Shown here in pieces: positions 35,430-44,320 of a stretch of DNA of 64,000 bases; position 1 is the first letter of the stretch; each line of letters starts with the position of its first letter. The stretch comes from Halomonas sp. UBA3074. GTDB taxonomy: Bacteria > Pseudomonadota > Gammaproteobacteria > Pseudomonadales > Halomonadaceae. The notes beneath the pieces were generated by a model that was not told the DNA's origin, made no database searches, and saw only the letters and a program-made list of their open reading frames with translations. The DNA is taken from the NCBI RefSeq assembly GCF_002366715.1, contig NZ_DFBS01000045.1, positions 438,954 through 502,953 on the forward strand, given 5' to 3'. A program made the translations under genes and the position numbers.

Positions 35430-38282
35430 ATGCGTTTAACTCGCAAAACAGACACCCCCAAGGCCTCCGGGCTGGGAATTTCCCGCCGTCAATTCCTAAA
35501 GCGTACGGGGGCAGCGACGGGTGGAGTGGCCGCTGTTGGTTTCATGGGCGCGCCGATGATGAAGCGCTCGGAAGCCGCGGACAAAACACCTGTACTCGAT
35601 TCGCCGGTAGAGACTAAGCGCACCATCTGCTCCCACTGTTCAGTGGGTTGTGGCGTTTATGCGGAAGTTCAAGAGGGCATTTGGACCAAGCAAGAGCCGG
35701 CCTTTGACCATCCGATCAACCGTGGTGCGCACTGCGCAAAAGGCGCCTCGCTACGCCAGCACGGACACTCCACGCGTCGTCTTAAATACCCGATGAAGCT
35801 GGTGGCTGGTGAGTGGGAGCGCATGAGCTGGGAAGACGCCGTTAACGAAATCGGCGATAAACTGCTAGCGCTGCGCGAAGAGCACGGCCCGGACAGCGTT
35901 TACTGGTTGGGCTCGGCGAAGTTTAATAATGAGCAGGCGTACTTGATGCGCAAGCTTGCTTCGCTGTGGGGCACCAACAACACGGATCACCAGGCGCGTA
36001 TCTGCCACTCCACCACCGTGGCGGGTGTGGCGAACACCTGGGGTTACGGGGCGATGACCAACTCGCTCAACGACATGCATAACAGCAAGGCGATCCTGTT
36101 CATTGGCTCTAACCCCAGTGAAGCGCATCCGGTCGCGATGCAGCATATCCTGATCGCCAAAGAGCGCAATAACTGCGACATCATCGTCGCTGACCCGCGC
36201 TTTACCCGTACCGCCGCCAAGGCTAACAAGTACGTACGCCTGCGTCCTGGCTCGGATGTGGCATACATCTGGGGCCTGTTATGGCACATTTTCGAGAACG
36301 GCTGGGAAGACAACGAGTACATCAATCAGCGCGTTTACGGGATGGACGAAGTGCGTGCCGAAGTGGCCAACTTCCCGCCTAGCGTCGTTGAAGAAGTCAC
36401 CGGCGTTCCCGAAGCTGAGATGTACGATGTCGCCAAACGCCTTTCCGATAACCGGCCTGGCTGTGTGGTCTGGTGCATGGGCGGTACGCAGCACACCACC
36501 GGCAACAACAATACCCGCGCTTACTGCATTCTTGAGCTAGCGCTGGGCAACATTGGTGTCTCTGGTGGCGGCGCTAACATCCTGCGTGGGCACGATAATG
36601 TCCAAGGGGCGACTGACCTTGGTCTTGGCTGTGACTCGCTACCGGGTTACTACGGCTTGGCGGAAGGTGCCTGGCAGCACTGGGCGCAAGTATGGGATGT
36701 CGACTACGAGTGGATCAAGGGTCGCTATGACGATACCGAATACGCCGATGGTCAGCCCATGTATAGCCCAGGGATTACCGTGTCGCGTTGGGTTGATGGC
36801 GTGCTCGAAGATGACGAGAACATCTCTCAGCGCACTGCGCTAAAAGCGATGTTCTACTGGGGCCATGCGGTTAACTCCCAGACCCGCGGTGTCGAAATGC
36901 AGAAAGCGATGCAGAAGCTGGAAATGATGGTCATCGTCGACCCTTATCCCACCGTTGCTGCCGTTATGCATGACCGCACCGACGGTGTTTATCTGCTGCC
37001 CGCCGCCACCCAGTTTGAAACCACCGGCAGCGTTACCGCAACGAATCGCTCGATTCAGTGGCGTGACCGCGTGATCGAGCCGCTGTTCGAATCCAAGCCA
37101 GATCACGAAATCATGTACCTGTTTGCCCGCAAGCTGGGCATTGGTAATGAACTGGTGAAAAACTACCAGATGAATGGCGATGAGCCGTTGATCGACGATA
37201 TCCTGCGCGAAATCAACAGAGGGATGTGGACGGTCGGCTACACCGGGCAAAGCCCTGAGCGTCTCAAAGAGCACCAGCAAAACTGGCACACGTTCAGTTT
37301 TGAGAACCTGCGCGCTCAAGGTGGCCCGGCCGATGGTGACTACTACGGCTTGCCTTGGCCATGCTGGGGTACCCCGGAATTCGGGCATCCCGGTTCGCCG
37401 AACTTGTACGACACCAGTATTCCAGTGATGGAAGGCGGTATGGGCTTCCGTGCCCGCTTTGGTATCGAGCGTGACGGCGTTAACCTGCTGGCGGAAGGTT
37501 CTGCTCCTGTCGGCGGTGATATCGACGACGGCTATCCGGAGTTCAACGACCAACTGCTCAAGGATCTGGGCTGGTGGGACGACCTGACGGCTGAAGAGAA
37601 AGTGGCCGCTGAAGGCAAGAACTGGAAAACCGACTTCTCCGGCGGTATTCAGCGTGTGGTCATCGAACATGGCTGTGCGCCCTACGGTAACGCCAAGGCA
37701 CGCGCCGTGGTCTGGACCTTCCCTGACCAAGTGCCGAAGCACCGCGAACCGCTTTACACCACGCGCCGTGACTTGGTTGAACGCTTCCCCACCTGGGACG
37801 ACTTCGACTCCATCATGCGTCTGCCGACCATGTACAAGACCATCCAGGATCGTGACAACAGCGGCGAGTATCCAATGATCCTCACTTCTGGGCGACTGGT
37901 TGAATACGAAGGGGGCGGCGAAGAGACCCGCTCCATGTCGTGGCTTGCTGAGCTGCAGCAGGAGATGTTCGTCGAGATCAATCCAGCGGATGCCAACGAT
38001 CTGGGTATTACCGATGGCGATCAGGTCTGGGTCGAAGGGGCTGAAGGGGGCCGAGTGAAAGTCAAAGCGCTGGTCACGCCGCGTGTTGATCGTAACGTCG
38101 CGTTCATGCCGTTCCACTTCGGCGGCATGTTCCAAGGCGAAAGCCTGCACGATCGTTATCCGGAAGGGACTGTTCCCTACGTCATCGGTGAGGCGGCTAA
38201 CACCGCCACCACCTACGGTTACGACCCGGTGACACTGATGCAAGAGACCAAGTGCACCATTTGCCGCATTGAGCGGGCTTGA
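35430..38282 (+). CDS. fdhA: Formate dehydrogenase catalytic subunit FdhA (Cys type)
   Basis: Oxidises formate to CO2 with bis-MGD molybdenum (or tungsten) cofactor. The 950-residue precursor has a Tat signal (SRRQFLKRTGAATGG), a 4Fe-4S motif with Cys at 67, 70, 74 and 102, and RICHSTTV placing the metal-ligand Cys at about 192. That residue is encoded by an ordinary Cys codon, so no selenocysteine is needed. The cofactor domains continue to a molybdopterin-dinucleotide binding domain near the C-terminus (ILTSGRLVEYEGGGEETRS). The Tat signal and the cytochrome b partner place it on the periplasmic side. A hairpin separates it from fdhB. Confidence 0.95.
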   Translation: MRLTRKTDTPKASGLGISRRQFLKRTGAATGGVAAVGFMGAPMMKRSEAADKTPVLDSPVETKRTICSHCSVGCGVYAEVQEGIWTKQEPAFDHPINRGAHCAKGASLRQHGHSTRRLKYPMKLVAGEWERMSWEDAVNEIGDKLLALREEHGPDSVYWLGSAKFNNEQAYLMRKLASLWGTNNTDHQARICHSTTVAGVANTWGYGAMTNSLNDMHNSKAILFIGSNPSEAHPVAMQHILIAKERNNCDIIVADPRFTRTAAKANKYVRLRPGSDVAYIWGLLWHIFENGWEDNEYINQRVYGMDEVRAEVANFPPSVVEEVTGVPEAEMYDVAKRLSDNRPGCVVWCMGGTQHTTGNNNTRAYCILELALGNIGVSGGGANILRGHDNVQGATDLGLGCDSLPGYYGLAEGAWQHWAQVWDVDYEWIKGRYDDTEYADGQPMYSPGITVSRWVDGVLEDDENISQRTALKAMFYWGHAVNSQTRGVEMQKAMQKLEMMVIVDPYPTVAAVMHDRTDGVYLLPAATQFETTGSVTATNRSIQWRDRVIEPLFESKPDHEIMYLFARKLGIGNELVKNYQMNGDEPLIDDILREINRGMWTVGYTGQSPERLKEHQQNWHTFSFENLRAQGGPADGDYYGLPWPCWGTPEFGHPGSPNLYDTSIPVMEGGMGFRARFGIERDGVNLLAEGSAPVGGDIDDGYPEFNDQLLKDLGWWDDLTAEEKVAAEGKNWKTDFSGGIQRVVIEHGCAPYGNAKARAVVWTFPDQVPKHREPLYTTRRDLVERFPTWDDFDSIMRLPTMYKTIQDRDNSGEYPMILTSGRLVEYEGGGEETRSMSWLAELQQEMFVEINPADANDLGITDGDQVWVEGAEGGRVKVKALVTPRVDRNVAFMPFHFGGMFQGESLHDRYPEGTVPYVIGEAANTATTYGYDPVTLMQETKCTICRIERA

Positions 38283-38318
38283 GCTTAATAAAAAGCCCCG
38301 ACCGACCTGACAGCACGA

Positions 38319-38342
38319 CGGTGCGGGAGCCATCCCGCACCG
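38319..38342 (+). promoter_or_regulatory. Intercistronic hairpin between fdhA and fdhB
   Basis: A perfect 10-bp GC-rich stem (38319-38328 with 38333-38342) with a 4-base loop lies in the 76-base gap. No U tract follows. It may stabilise the upstream message or set the relative yield of the subunits rather than end transcription. Confidence 0.5.
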
Positions 38343-38358
38343 GCATGAGGAGAACAAC

Positions 38359-38973
38359 ATGGCTCAAATGAAATTTATGTGTGACGCCGAACGCTGCATT
38401 GAATGCAACGGCTGCGTCACCGCCTGTAAAAATGCCAACGATGTCGAATGGGGCATTCAGCGCCGTCGCGTAGTGACACTGAACGACGGTGAAGCGGATG
38501 AAATGTCCATCTCTGTTGCTTGTATGCACTGTGACGATGCGCCCTGCATGGCCGTCTGCCCGACTGACTGCTTCTACAAGACCGATGACGGCATCGTGCT
38601 GCATGACAAAGACCTCTGCATCGGCTGTGGCTACTGCCTCTACGCCTGCCCGTTTGGCGCGCCGCAGTTTCCCCAGCAGGATGCGTTTGGCGAGCGCGGC
38701 AAGATGGATAAATGCACCTTCTGCGCGGGCGGCCCTGCCGAAAGCAAAGAAGAGGAGTACGAGAAGTACGGCTCCAACCGCATTGCCGAAGGCAAGCTGC
38801 CGCTGTGTGCCGAAATGTGCTCTACCAAAGCGCTACTGGCGGGCGATGCCCAAGACGTTGCCGACATCTTCCGTCAGCGGGTGGTTCACCGCGGCCATAA
38901 AGATGGCGCTTGGTCCAACAACCCTCAGGCCAGTGCCGATAACCTAGCCTATGATGCTGCCCATAAAGGGTAA
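38359..38973 (+). CDS. fdhB: Formate dehydrogenase iron-sulfur subunit FdhB
   Basis: A 204-residue electron-transfer subunit with four 4Fe-4S motifs: CIECNGCVTACK near 13-23, CMHCDDAPCMAVCP near 55-68, CIGCGYCLYACP near 87-98, and a fourth split motif (CTFC and later CAEMC). It carries electrons from FdhA to the cytochrome b subunit. It has no signal of its own and is presumably exported bound to FdhA. ATG 38359 follows GAGGAG. FdhC starts 11 bases after the stop. Confidence 0.94.
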   Translation: MAQMKFMCDAERCIECNGCVTACKNANDVEWGIQRRRVVTLNDGEADEMSISVACMHCDDAPCMAVCPTDCFYKTDDGIVLHDKDLCIGCGYCLYACPFGAPQFPQQDAFGERGKMDKCTFCAGGPAESKEEEYEKYGSNRIAEGKLPLCAEMCSTKALLAGDAQDVADIFRQRVVHRGHKDGAWSNNPQASADNLAYDAAHKG

Positions 38974-38984
38974 GGAGGCGTGTC

Positions 38985-40085
38985 ATGAACCTGTTGACTG
39001 CACAGGCACCCGGTGGGGTGCCACGCTCAGGTAAAGGGCTCGCCCTAGGTATTTGGCGCTTTATGTTGGTGGCGCTTGCCCTGGTGCTAAGTCTCGGCTT
39101 GACGCAAGTGGCGGTGGCCCAGGCGGACCCTGACCGCGAAATGACCACCGCTGCGCCTGGCATTACCGCCGAGCAGTGGCGTCAGGTGCGAAGTGGGGAA
39201 ACCGGGCCTAACTACCGTGATTCGCGCTTTGACAGCAACTACAGCCTGATCAACTCAAGTGGTGAAACCTGGCGGGAGATTCGTAACCGCTGGGTGTCAC
39301 CGTTTGGTTTGATCGCCGTATTTGGCATGGCGGGGCTGATTGCCCTGTTCTACTTCATTGTGGGACGCAAAGAGCTTGAAGCACCGCGGACAGGTCGCCT
39401 GCTATTGCGCTGGACGCTAATGAAACGCGCACTGCACTGGACGGTCGCGACGCTGTTTATCGTTCTGGCGCTGACCGGTATGACGTTGCTATTTGGCAAG
39501 TTCGTGTTCCGGCCACTGTTTGGCGATGGGATTTGGGCCTGGATGATTGCCGCCACGAAAGTGCTGCACAATTACCTGGGGCCGATCTTCGGCATTCTGC
39601 TGGTGATCTTGCTGGTCAGCCTGATCAAAGAAAACATTCCCAAAAAGCACGACTGGGTGTGGTTCAAGAAAGGCGGCGGCATGATTGGCAAAAAGCATGT
39701 CGATGCGGGCTTTGCTAATGGCGGCGAAAAAGCATGGTATTGGCTGCTGGCAACGGTGGGCCTATTGGTGATCGCCAGCGGGTTTGTGCTCGACTTCCCC
39801 AACTTCAACCAGGGTCGCGACACCATGCAGTGGGCGAATATTATCCACGCGGTGGGGGCACTGGGGCTAACGGCCGTTTCTTTTGGCCATATCTACATCG
39901 GCACCTTAGGCACCGAAGGCGCCCTAGAAGGGATGACCACCGGCTACGTCGATGAGACCTGGGCGAAGGAGCACCACAACCTGTGGTATGAAGAGGTTAA
40001 AGACCAGACGCTATCGGAAGAAGAGGTGGCCGCTCGAAAATCATCGGGTAGTAGCGGTGAGCCATCGGCGCCTCGTCCCAGTTAA
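38985..40085 (+). CDS. fdhC: Formate dehydrogenase cytochrome b subunit FdhC
   Basis: A 366-residue membrane anchor that passes electrons to quinone. An N-terminal signal-like segment (about 27-48, ending AVAQA) and a periplasmic stretch are followed by a cytochrome b556 core of four membrane helices starting at about 110. The histidines in MKRALHWTVATLF, VLHNYLG and AFGHIYIGTLG-like segments fit heme ligands. The GAMMA-subunit motif EGMTTGYVDETWAKEHHNLW closes it. It is the last gene before a clear terminator. Confidence 0.92.
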   Translation: MNLLTAQAPGGVPRSGKGLALGIWRFMLVALALVLSLGLTQVAVAQADPDREMTTAAPGITAEQWRQVRSGETGPNYRDSRFDSNYSLINSSGETWREIRNRWVSPFGLIAVFGMAGLIALFYFIVGRKELEAPRTGRLLLRWTLMKRALHWTVATLFIVLALTGMTLLFGKFVFRPLFGDGIWAWMIAATKVLHNYLGPIFGILLVILLVSLIKENIPKKHDWVWFKKGGGMIGKKHVDAGFANGGEKAWYWLLATVGLLVIASGFVLDFPNFNQGRDTMQWANIIHAVGALGLTAVSFGHIYIGTLGTEGALEGMTTGYVDETWAKEHHNLWYEEVKDQTLSEEEVAARKSSGSSGEPSAPRPS

Positions 40086-40104
40086 TGACCCATGATTAAC
40101 ACCT

Positions 40105-40133
40105 AAGACACCGCCTTCCGGCGGTGTCTTTTG
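40105..40133 (+). terminator. Rho-independent terminator of the fdh operon
   Basis: AAGACACCGCC (40105-40115) pairs perfectly with GGCGGTGTCTT (40120-40130) across TTCC, and the stem runs into TTTTG on the plus strand. It lies 20 bases past the fdhC stop. Confidence 0.9.
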
Positions 40134-40171
40134 TTATGCTGAACCCACATCATTTTGTTAAAGGAACGGTA

Positions 40172-40498
40172 ATGTCAGCGTTTAATGAATTGGACCCCTC
40201 GACACGTACAGAGCTTGAAGCCGCTGCGTTTCGTCGCTTGCTACAACACCTGGACGATAACAAAGACGTACAAAACATTGATCTAATGGTCCTGGCGGAC
40301 TTTTGCCGTAACTGCCTCTCCAAGTGGCTGGTCACCGCCGCTGACGCTAAAGATGAATCGCTGAGCTATGAAGAGGCCCGCGAGTATGTCTATGGCATGC
40401 CTTATAGCGAGTGGAAGGAGCTTTATCAAGGTAAGGCGACCCCGGAGCAACTGGCAGCGCTAGACGCGCGGCAAGCCCGAAAAGGCACGAAGGAGTAA
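40172..40498 (+). CDS. DUF1244 protein
   Basis: A 108-residue soluble protein of the DUF1244 family (SMc04008-like), with the family core DLMVLADFCRNCLSKWL and EYVYGMPYSEWKELYQGKAT. No function is established. ATG 40172 follows AAAGGAACGGTA; an in-frame ATG at 40124 would lie within the fdh terminator. It is 4 bases before moaB and is probably co-transcribed with it. CRNC suggests a metal or redox site, but that is only suggestive. Confidence 0.85.
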   Translation: MSAFNELDPSTRTELEAAAFRRLLQHLDDNKDVQNIDLMVLADFCRNCLSKWLVTAADAKDESLSYEEAREYVYGMPYSEWKELYQGKATPEQLAALDARQARKGTKE

Positions 40499-40502
40499 GC
40501 TC

Positions 40503-41021
40503 ATGGAGCCAATGGTAGCGCTGAATATTGCGGTGTTAACGGTCTCTGATACCCGCAACGAGGAGACGGATCGCAGTGGCCAAGCCCTGGTGGAAAGGCT
40601 AACCAACGCCGGCCACACGCTGATTGAAAAGCGTATCGTGCCTGATGATGTCTACCGTATACGCGCGGTGGTCGCCGCGTGGATAGCCGATACAGACGTC
40701 CAGGTAGTGATCACCACGGGCGGTACCGGCTTTACCGGCCGAGACTCTACCCCCGAAGCCATCTCCGTGTTACTCGACAAGCGCATTGAAGGCTTTGGTG
40801 AACGGTTTCGCCAACTCAGTGGTGAAGAGATCGGCAGTTCGACGATCCAGAGCCGCTGCCTGGGCGGTTTAGCCAACGCCACGGTAGTATTCTGTTTGCC
40901 CGGCTCCACCGGCGCCTGCCGCACCGGCTGGGATGGCATTCTGGCCGAGCAATTGGATAGCCGCCACAAGCCCTGCAACTTCGCCAACCTGGTCATCCCA
41001 GGCCGGGGGCAACATGGCTGA
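40503..41021 (+). CDS. moaB: Molybdenum cofactor biosynthesis protein MoaB
   Basis: A 172-residue MogA/MoaB-fold protein that adenylylates molybdopterin before metal insertion. It has NIAVLTVSDTRNEETDRSGQ, VVITTGGTGFTGRDSTPEAI, FRQLSGEEIGSSTIQSRCLG and FCLPGSTGACRTGWDGIL, all family signatures. ATG 40503 follows AAGGAG by 7 bases. Its stop overlaps the moeA start by 8 bases, so the two are coupled and probably supply the adenylyltransferase and metal-insertion steps together. Confidence 0.93.
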   Translation: MEPMVALNIAVLTVSDTRNEETDRSGQALVERLTNAGHTLIEKRIVPDDVYRIRAVVAAWIADTDVQVVITTGGTGFTGRDSTPEAISVLLDKRIEGFGERFRQLSGEEIGSSTIQSRCLGGLANATVVFCLPGSTGACRTGWDGILAEQLDSRHKPCNFANLVIPGRGQHG

Positions 41022-42219
41022 TTTACAGCCGCTTTCAGCCGCGCTTGAGGCGCTACTGGCAGGCGTGAGCGCACTAAAAGCAGAGAGCGTTCCATTGGAA
41101 ACCGCCGGCGGGCGTGTGCTGGCCGAGGCCGTCACAGCGCAGTTGGATGTACCGCCGTTTGATAATAGCGCGATGGATGGCTATGTCTTACGCGCTGCCG
41201 ATGCTGGGAAATGGCTACCGGTGAGTCAGCGCATTGCGGCAGGCACACCTGCCCAGGCGCTTGCACCCGGTAGCTGCGCACGAATTTTTACCGGCGGTGA
41301 GATTCCTCTAGGTGCTAACTGCGTGGTCATGCAAGAGCGCGTAGAGGTTGATGGTGAGCGTGCGCTGATACCAGAGGATATCCCCGCAGGGGACAACGTT
41401 CGCAGCCGCGGCCGCGATGTGCGGCAAGGCAGTGTGCTGCTCAATGTCGGTGAGCGGCTTGAAGCAGCGGCTCTTGGCCACTTGGCGGGGCAGGGCGTGA
41501 CGCACGTGAGCGTGCGCAGACGGCCCCGTGTGGCACTGCTCTCGACCGGTGATGAGATCATCGATCCTGGCACACCGTTAAAGCCGGGCCAGCTATATAA
41601 CTCCAACCGGCCGATGCTCAAGCGCTTGCTCGAAAATTTTGGCGCTGAAGTGGTCAGCACCGTTAGTGTGCCAGACAGTTATGCCCGCACTGTTGAACTG
41701 TTAACGGCTGCTGCCGATGAAGCCGATTTAGTCGTGACCACTGGCGGCGTGAGTGTGGGCGAAGAAGATCACGTTAAAGCCGCACTAGAAGCGACTGGCC
41801 AGCTTGATATGTGGAAACTGGCGATTCGCCCCGGAAAGCCGCTGGCGCTGGGCCGCTTGCCTCGCGATGATGGCAGTCAGGCGCGTTTTGTAGGGCTGCC
41901 TGGTAACCCGGTCTCAGGTTTTGTCGGGGCTTGGCTTTTTTTGCGCCCGCTATTGGGGGCAATGGTGAACTGCCCGGCACTGGGTTCTCTGCCGAGTATT
42001 ACCGCTAAGGCTGGGTTTGCCACCTCGACGGGGCCTCGCGAGCACTACATGCGAGTAACGCTGGCATTTACGCCTGGTGGCGTGACCGCCGTGGCGTTTG
42101 AGGATCAGAACTCTGGCGTGCTTTCGTCGTGCATCAACGCGGACGCTTTCGCGGTGATTCCGCCCCACAGCGAAATAGCCGAAGGCGATACGATCAGCTG
42201 TTTATGGTTGGCAGGCTAG
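41014..42219 (+). CDS. moeA: Molybdopterin molybdotransferase MoeA (copy 2)
   Basis: A 401-residue MoeA with PPFDNSAMDGYVL, ARIFTGGEIPLGANCVVMQE, RPRVALLSTGDEIIDPGTPL, VVTTGGVSVGEEDHV and GLPGNPVSGFVGAWLFLRP. ATG 41014 overlaps the end of moaB; a longer upstream frame lies within moaB. It is closer to the E. coli MoeA pattern (DNSAMDGY) than the copy at 28530-29801 (NTNAAMDG). Two copies around one formate dehydrogenase suggest division of labour, which is inference. Its TAG stop overlaps that of the convergent CheW-like gene. Confidence 0.93.
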   Translation: MADLQPLSAALEALLAGVSALKAESVPLETAGGRVLAEAVTAQLDVPPFDNSAMDGYVLRAADAGKWLPVSQRIAAGTPAQALAPGSCARIFTGGEIPLGANCVVMQERVEVDGERALIPEDIPAGDNVRSRGRDVRQGSVLLNVGERLEAAALGHLAGQGVTHVSVRRRPRVALLSTGDEIIDPGTPLKPGQLYNSNRPMLKRLLENFGAEVVSTVSVPDSYARTVELLTAAADEADLVVTTGGVSVGEEDHVKAALEATGQLDMWKLAIRPGKPLALGRLPRDDGSQARFVGLPGNPVSGFVGAWLFLRPLLGAMVNCPALGSLPSITAKAGFATSTGPREHYMRVTLAFTPGGVTAVAFEDQNSGVLSSCINADAFAVIPPHSEIAEGDTISCLWLAG

Positions 42220-42620
42220 GACTTTTGCAGCTTAAGCTTGTTGGCGTCCAGCAGGAGTACCAACTGCTGCCCAACGAAGGTGACCCCGCATAGCGCCGGT
42301 GAGTGACGGCGCGACTGGAGCAGTGTGGGTATAGGGTAAAGTGAATGGGCGGGTAGTTGCTGTAGCGTAATCTCGCCATTCACTCCCAGCTGCCAAGTGC
42401 TGGCGGTTGGCGTATCGCGTAAAGTCAACCAACGGCTTGGCTGTTGGGGAGGCTCATCTCCTTGATAAAGCAACGAATGGGCATCAATTACGCGGGCAGC
42501 CGAAGGGTGCTCGGTCATGGCGAGCACGTGACTCGCTTCCAAGGCTGCGCGATAAGGCCCTACCTGGAATAACACCAAAGCCACTAGTGCCTGCGCTTGC
42601 GAATGGTGCTTCTCAGCCAC
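42216..42620 (-). CDS. CheW-like hypothetical protein
   Basis: A 134-residue protein whose pattern resembles a diverged CheW domain (SRWLTLRDTPTASTWQLGVN, LPAHSLYPIPTLLQSR, GVTFVGQQLVLLLDANKL). The GTG at 42620, one base after the preceding gene's TAA, is the natural start; the frame runs further upstream only inside that gene. It is probably translated after the broken CheW gene by coupling. No other chemotaxis or signalling gene is adjacent. The CheW assignment is by pattern and is moderate. Confidence 0.65.
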   Translation of the reverse strand: MAEKHHSQAQALVALVLFQVGPYRAALEASHVLAMTEHPSAARVIDAHSLLYQGDEPPQQPSRWLTLRDTPTASTWQLGVNGEITLQQLPAHSLYPIPTLLQSRRHSPALCGVTFVGQQLVLLLDANKLKLQKS

Positions 42621-42621
42621 C

Positions 42622-43071
42622 TTAACCCAGCCCCTGCTGGTAGGCGTCAAACAGCGCCTCAGGATCAAGCAGTGCCAGCGCCTGGCGTTCATCGATTTGC
42701 CATAGCGCGCAGACATCGTCCAGCGTTTCTATGAGGACGCCGCTTCAAATTCCTGCCGCTTTGACTAATAAAATCATGCCACTAGGCGGGGCTGCTAGCG
42801 TCGATAAACCGAGCAGTGAATTTAGGCTAATGACCGATTCAATGTTACCGCGCAAGTGCAGCACGCCCTCGGTCGAGGCGGGAAGCCCTGGCACGTAATA
42901 GACAGGCTGATCGCGGGGTAAAATTTCACTCACTGCGCTGCCGGGCAGCGCAAAGCGCTGGCCCTGATAGCGCAGCGTGGCTCGCAACAACACTATTAAG
43001 TAACGCTCAGGGTAAAGAGGTGATGAGCTTTCTGCTACTCTGCGCGTAAGAGTAACACTTAAATCAGACAT
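42622..43071 (-). pseudogene. CheW-domain protein with an in-frame TGA
   Basis: A CheW coupling-protein gene: YLIVLLRATLRYQGQRFALP, SEILPRDQPVYYVPGLPAST, GVLHLRGNIESVISLNSLLG and GMILLVKAAGI. It then stops at TGA (42747-42745). The same frame continues as SGVLIETLDDVCALWQIDE to TAA at 42622, which completes a normal CheW of about 149 residues. A single CGA-to-TGA change, giving the family-like GIRSGVLIE, would explain it. Truncation removes the last third. It could be a recent nonsense mutation, a suppressed stop, or a sequence error. Confidence 0.8.
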
Positions 43072-43134
43072 CTTGATTTCAGCGTTTTTTATGAGTGATG
43101 TCCAGTGTTTGTCAGCGAGAATGAGGGGGCGCTT

Positions 43135-44301
43135 TTATACGATGGCGTGGGGAACAAAGCAGGAGGAGTCTTTGGTGATTCGGCCAACATCTTCGCGAAT
43201 ACCCATGCCGCATGCGCGGTCGCCCACGACCCAGCTGCCGATTAACGCGTGGTTGTTACCAAAGCGCGGCATCGGGTGGTAGGCCTGGCGAATCCAGGGA
43301 CTATCGGTGTAAGGGCCACCCACCGCTTCGCGCTGGCCTGCAGGCGTGATCAGTTCCACGTTACTGCCTTCCCTGGAGAAGAACGGTTTGCGCACCCAGC
43401 CAGCTGGCAGCGCTGGGCTTTGGGAGGTTTCAAAAAAGGCCGGTAACAGGTTGGGATGGCCTTTAAAGTGTTCCCATAGGAGGGGCAAAATTCCCTTATT
43501 GGAGAGAATGGCCTTCCAGGGGGGCTCGAACCAGTGGGTGTTTAACTGAGGAATGACCTCGCCGAAGTCATCATCGGCCATCTCTTCCCAGGGGTAGAGC
43601 TTGAACAAGGCGTGGATGGGCTGGTTATCCAGGTCGACGAAGTGCTCCGCCCCCGGGCGCAGGCCAATATCCTCCATATAGATAAACGGTGCCTTGAGCC
43701 CCGCTTGTACCGCGACATCCTGTAGATAGTGAACCGTAGCGCGCTCTTCGGCGTTATCTTTGATGCAGGAGAAGTGCAGCGTACGCGCGTCAATACGATC
43801 GCCCAGGTGCGCCATGGCATTGATCAAGCGCTCTTGAATGGAGTTGTACTGATCCGCATGGCGGGGCAGGATCCCCTGGCTGATGGCTTGTTCAAGCCAC
43901 ACCCACTGAAAAAAGCCCGCCTCATAAAGTGAGGTAGGCGTATCGTAATTGAGCTCGAGCAGTTTGGCGGGGCCATCACCAGCGTAAGCAAAATCCATCC
44001 GTCCATACAGATGCGGCTGCCCTGAGCGCCATGAGTGATGGATGCTGTCCCACATATGTTCGGGCAGTGCCAAGCGCTGCATCAGGGCGTTAGAGTGGCA
44101 AACCTTATCGACCAGCTCCATGCACATCTCGTGCACCGCTTCGGTAGGCCCTTCAATATCCCGCTCTACCTGCTCCATGGTGAACTGGTAGTAGGCATCT
44201 TCTTTCCAGTAAGGCTCACCGTCGATGGTATGAAAATGGAAGCCCAATTCGTCGGCCAGGGCCTTCCACTCTTTGCGTTCAGGGATATCGATTCGCAGCA
44301 T
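43135..44301 (-). CDS. yjfC: Glutathionylspermidine synthase-like ATP-grasp protein (YjfC/YgiC)
   Basis: A 388-residue protein matching the synthetase half of glutathionylspermidine synthase, without the amidase domain. It has MDFAYAGDGPAKLLELNYDT, HWFEPPWKAILSNKGILPLL and RKPFFSREGSNVELI, the ATP-grasp nucleotide and metal elements. E. coli YjfC and YgiC are this length. The ligation product is not established; peptide or polyamine ligation is assumed from the fold. It is last in the leftward yjfI-yjfJ-yjfK-yjfL-yjfM-yjfC set, 19 bases after yjfM. Confidence 0.9.
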   Translation of the reverse strand: MLRIDIPERKEWKALADELGFHFHTIDGEPYWKEDAYYQFTMEQVERDIEGPTEAVHEMCMELVDKVCHSNALMQRLALPEHMWDSIHHSWRSGQPHLYGRMDFAYAGDGPAKLLELNYDTPTSLYEAGFFQWVWLEQAISQGILPRHADQYNSIQERLINAMAHLGDRIDARTLHFSCIKDNAEERATVHYLQDVAVQAGLKAPFIYMEDIGLRPGAEHFVDLDNQPIHALFKLYPWEEMADDDFGEVIPQLNTHWFEPPWKAILSNKGILPLLWEHFKGHPNLLPAFFETSQSPALPAGWVRKPFFSREGSNVELITPAGQREAVGGPYTDSPWIRQAYHPMPRFGNNHALIGSWVVGDRACGMGIREDVGRITKDSSCFVPHAIV

Positions 44302-44320
44302 GGTGATGTTTGCCTAGAGG

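Noticed and set aside
36000..36010. Possible selenocysteine at the formate dehydrogenase active site
   Set aside because: The codon in RICHSTTV is an ordinary Cys codon (TGC), so no recoding is needed.
36840..38360. A 506-codon open frame on the minus strand
   Set aside because: It is fully antisense to fdhA, whose motifs are unambiguous; the peptide has no recognisable domain and the openness reflects codon bias.
42745..42747. Selenocysteine recoding of the TGA in cheW
   Set aside because: No hairpin of the expected type was evident after the codon, and CheW has no catalytic site that would use selenocysteine; a CGA to TGA change is simpler.
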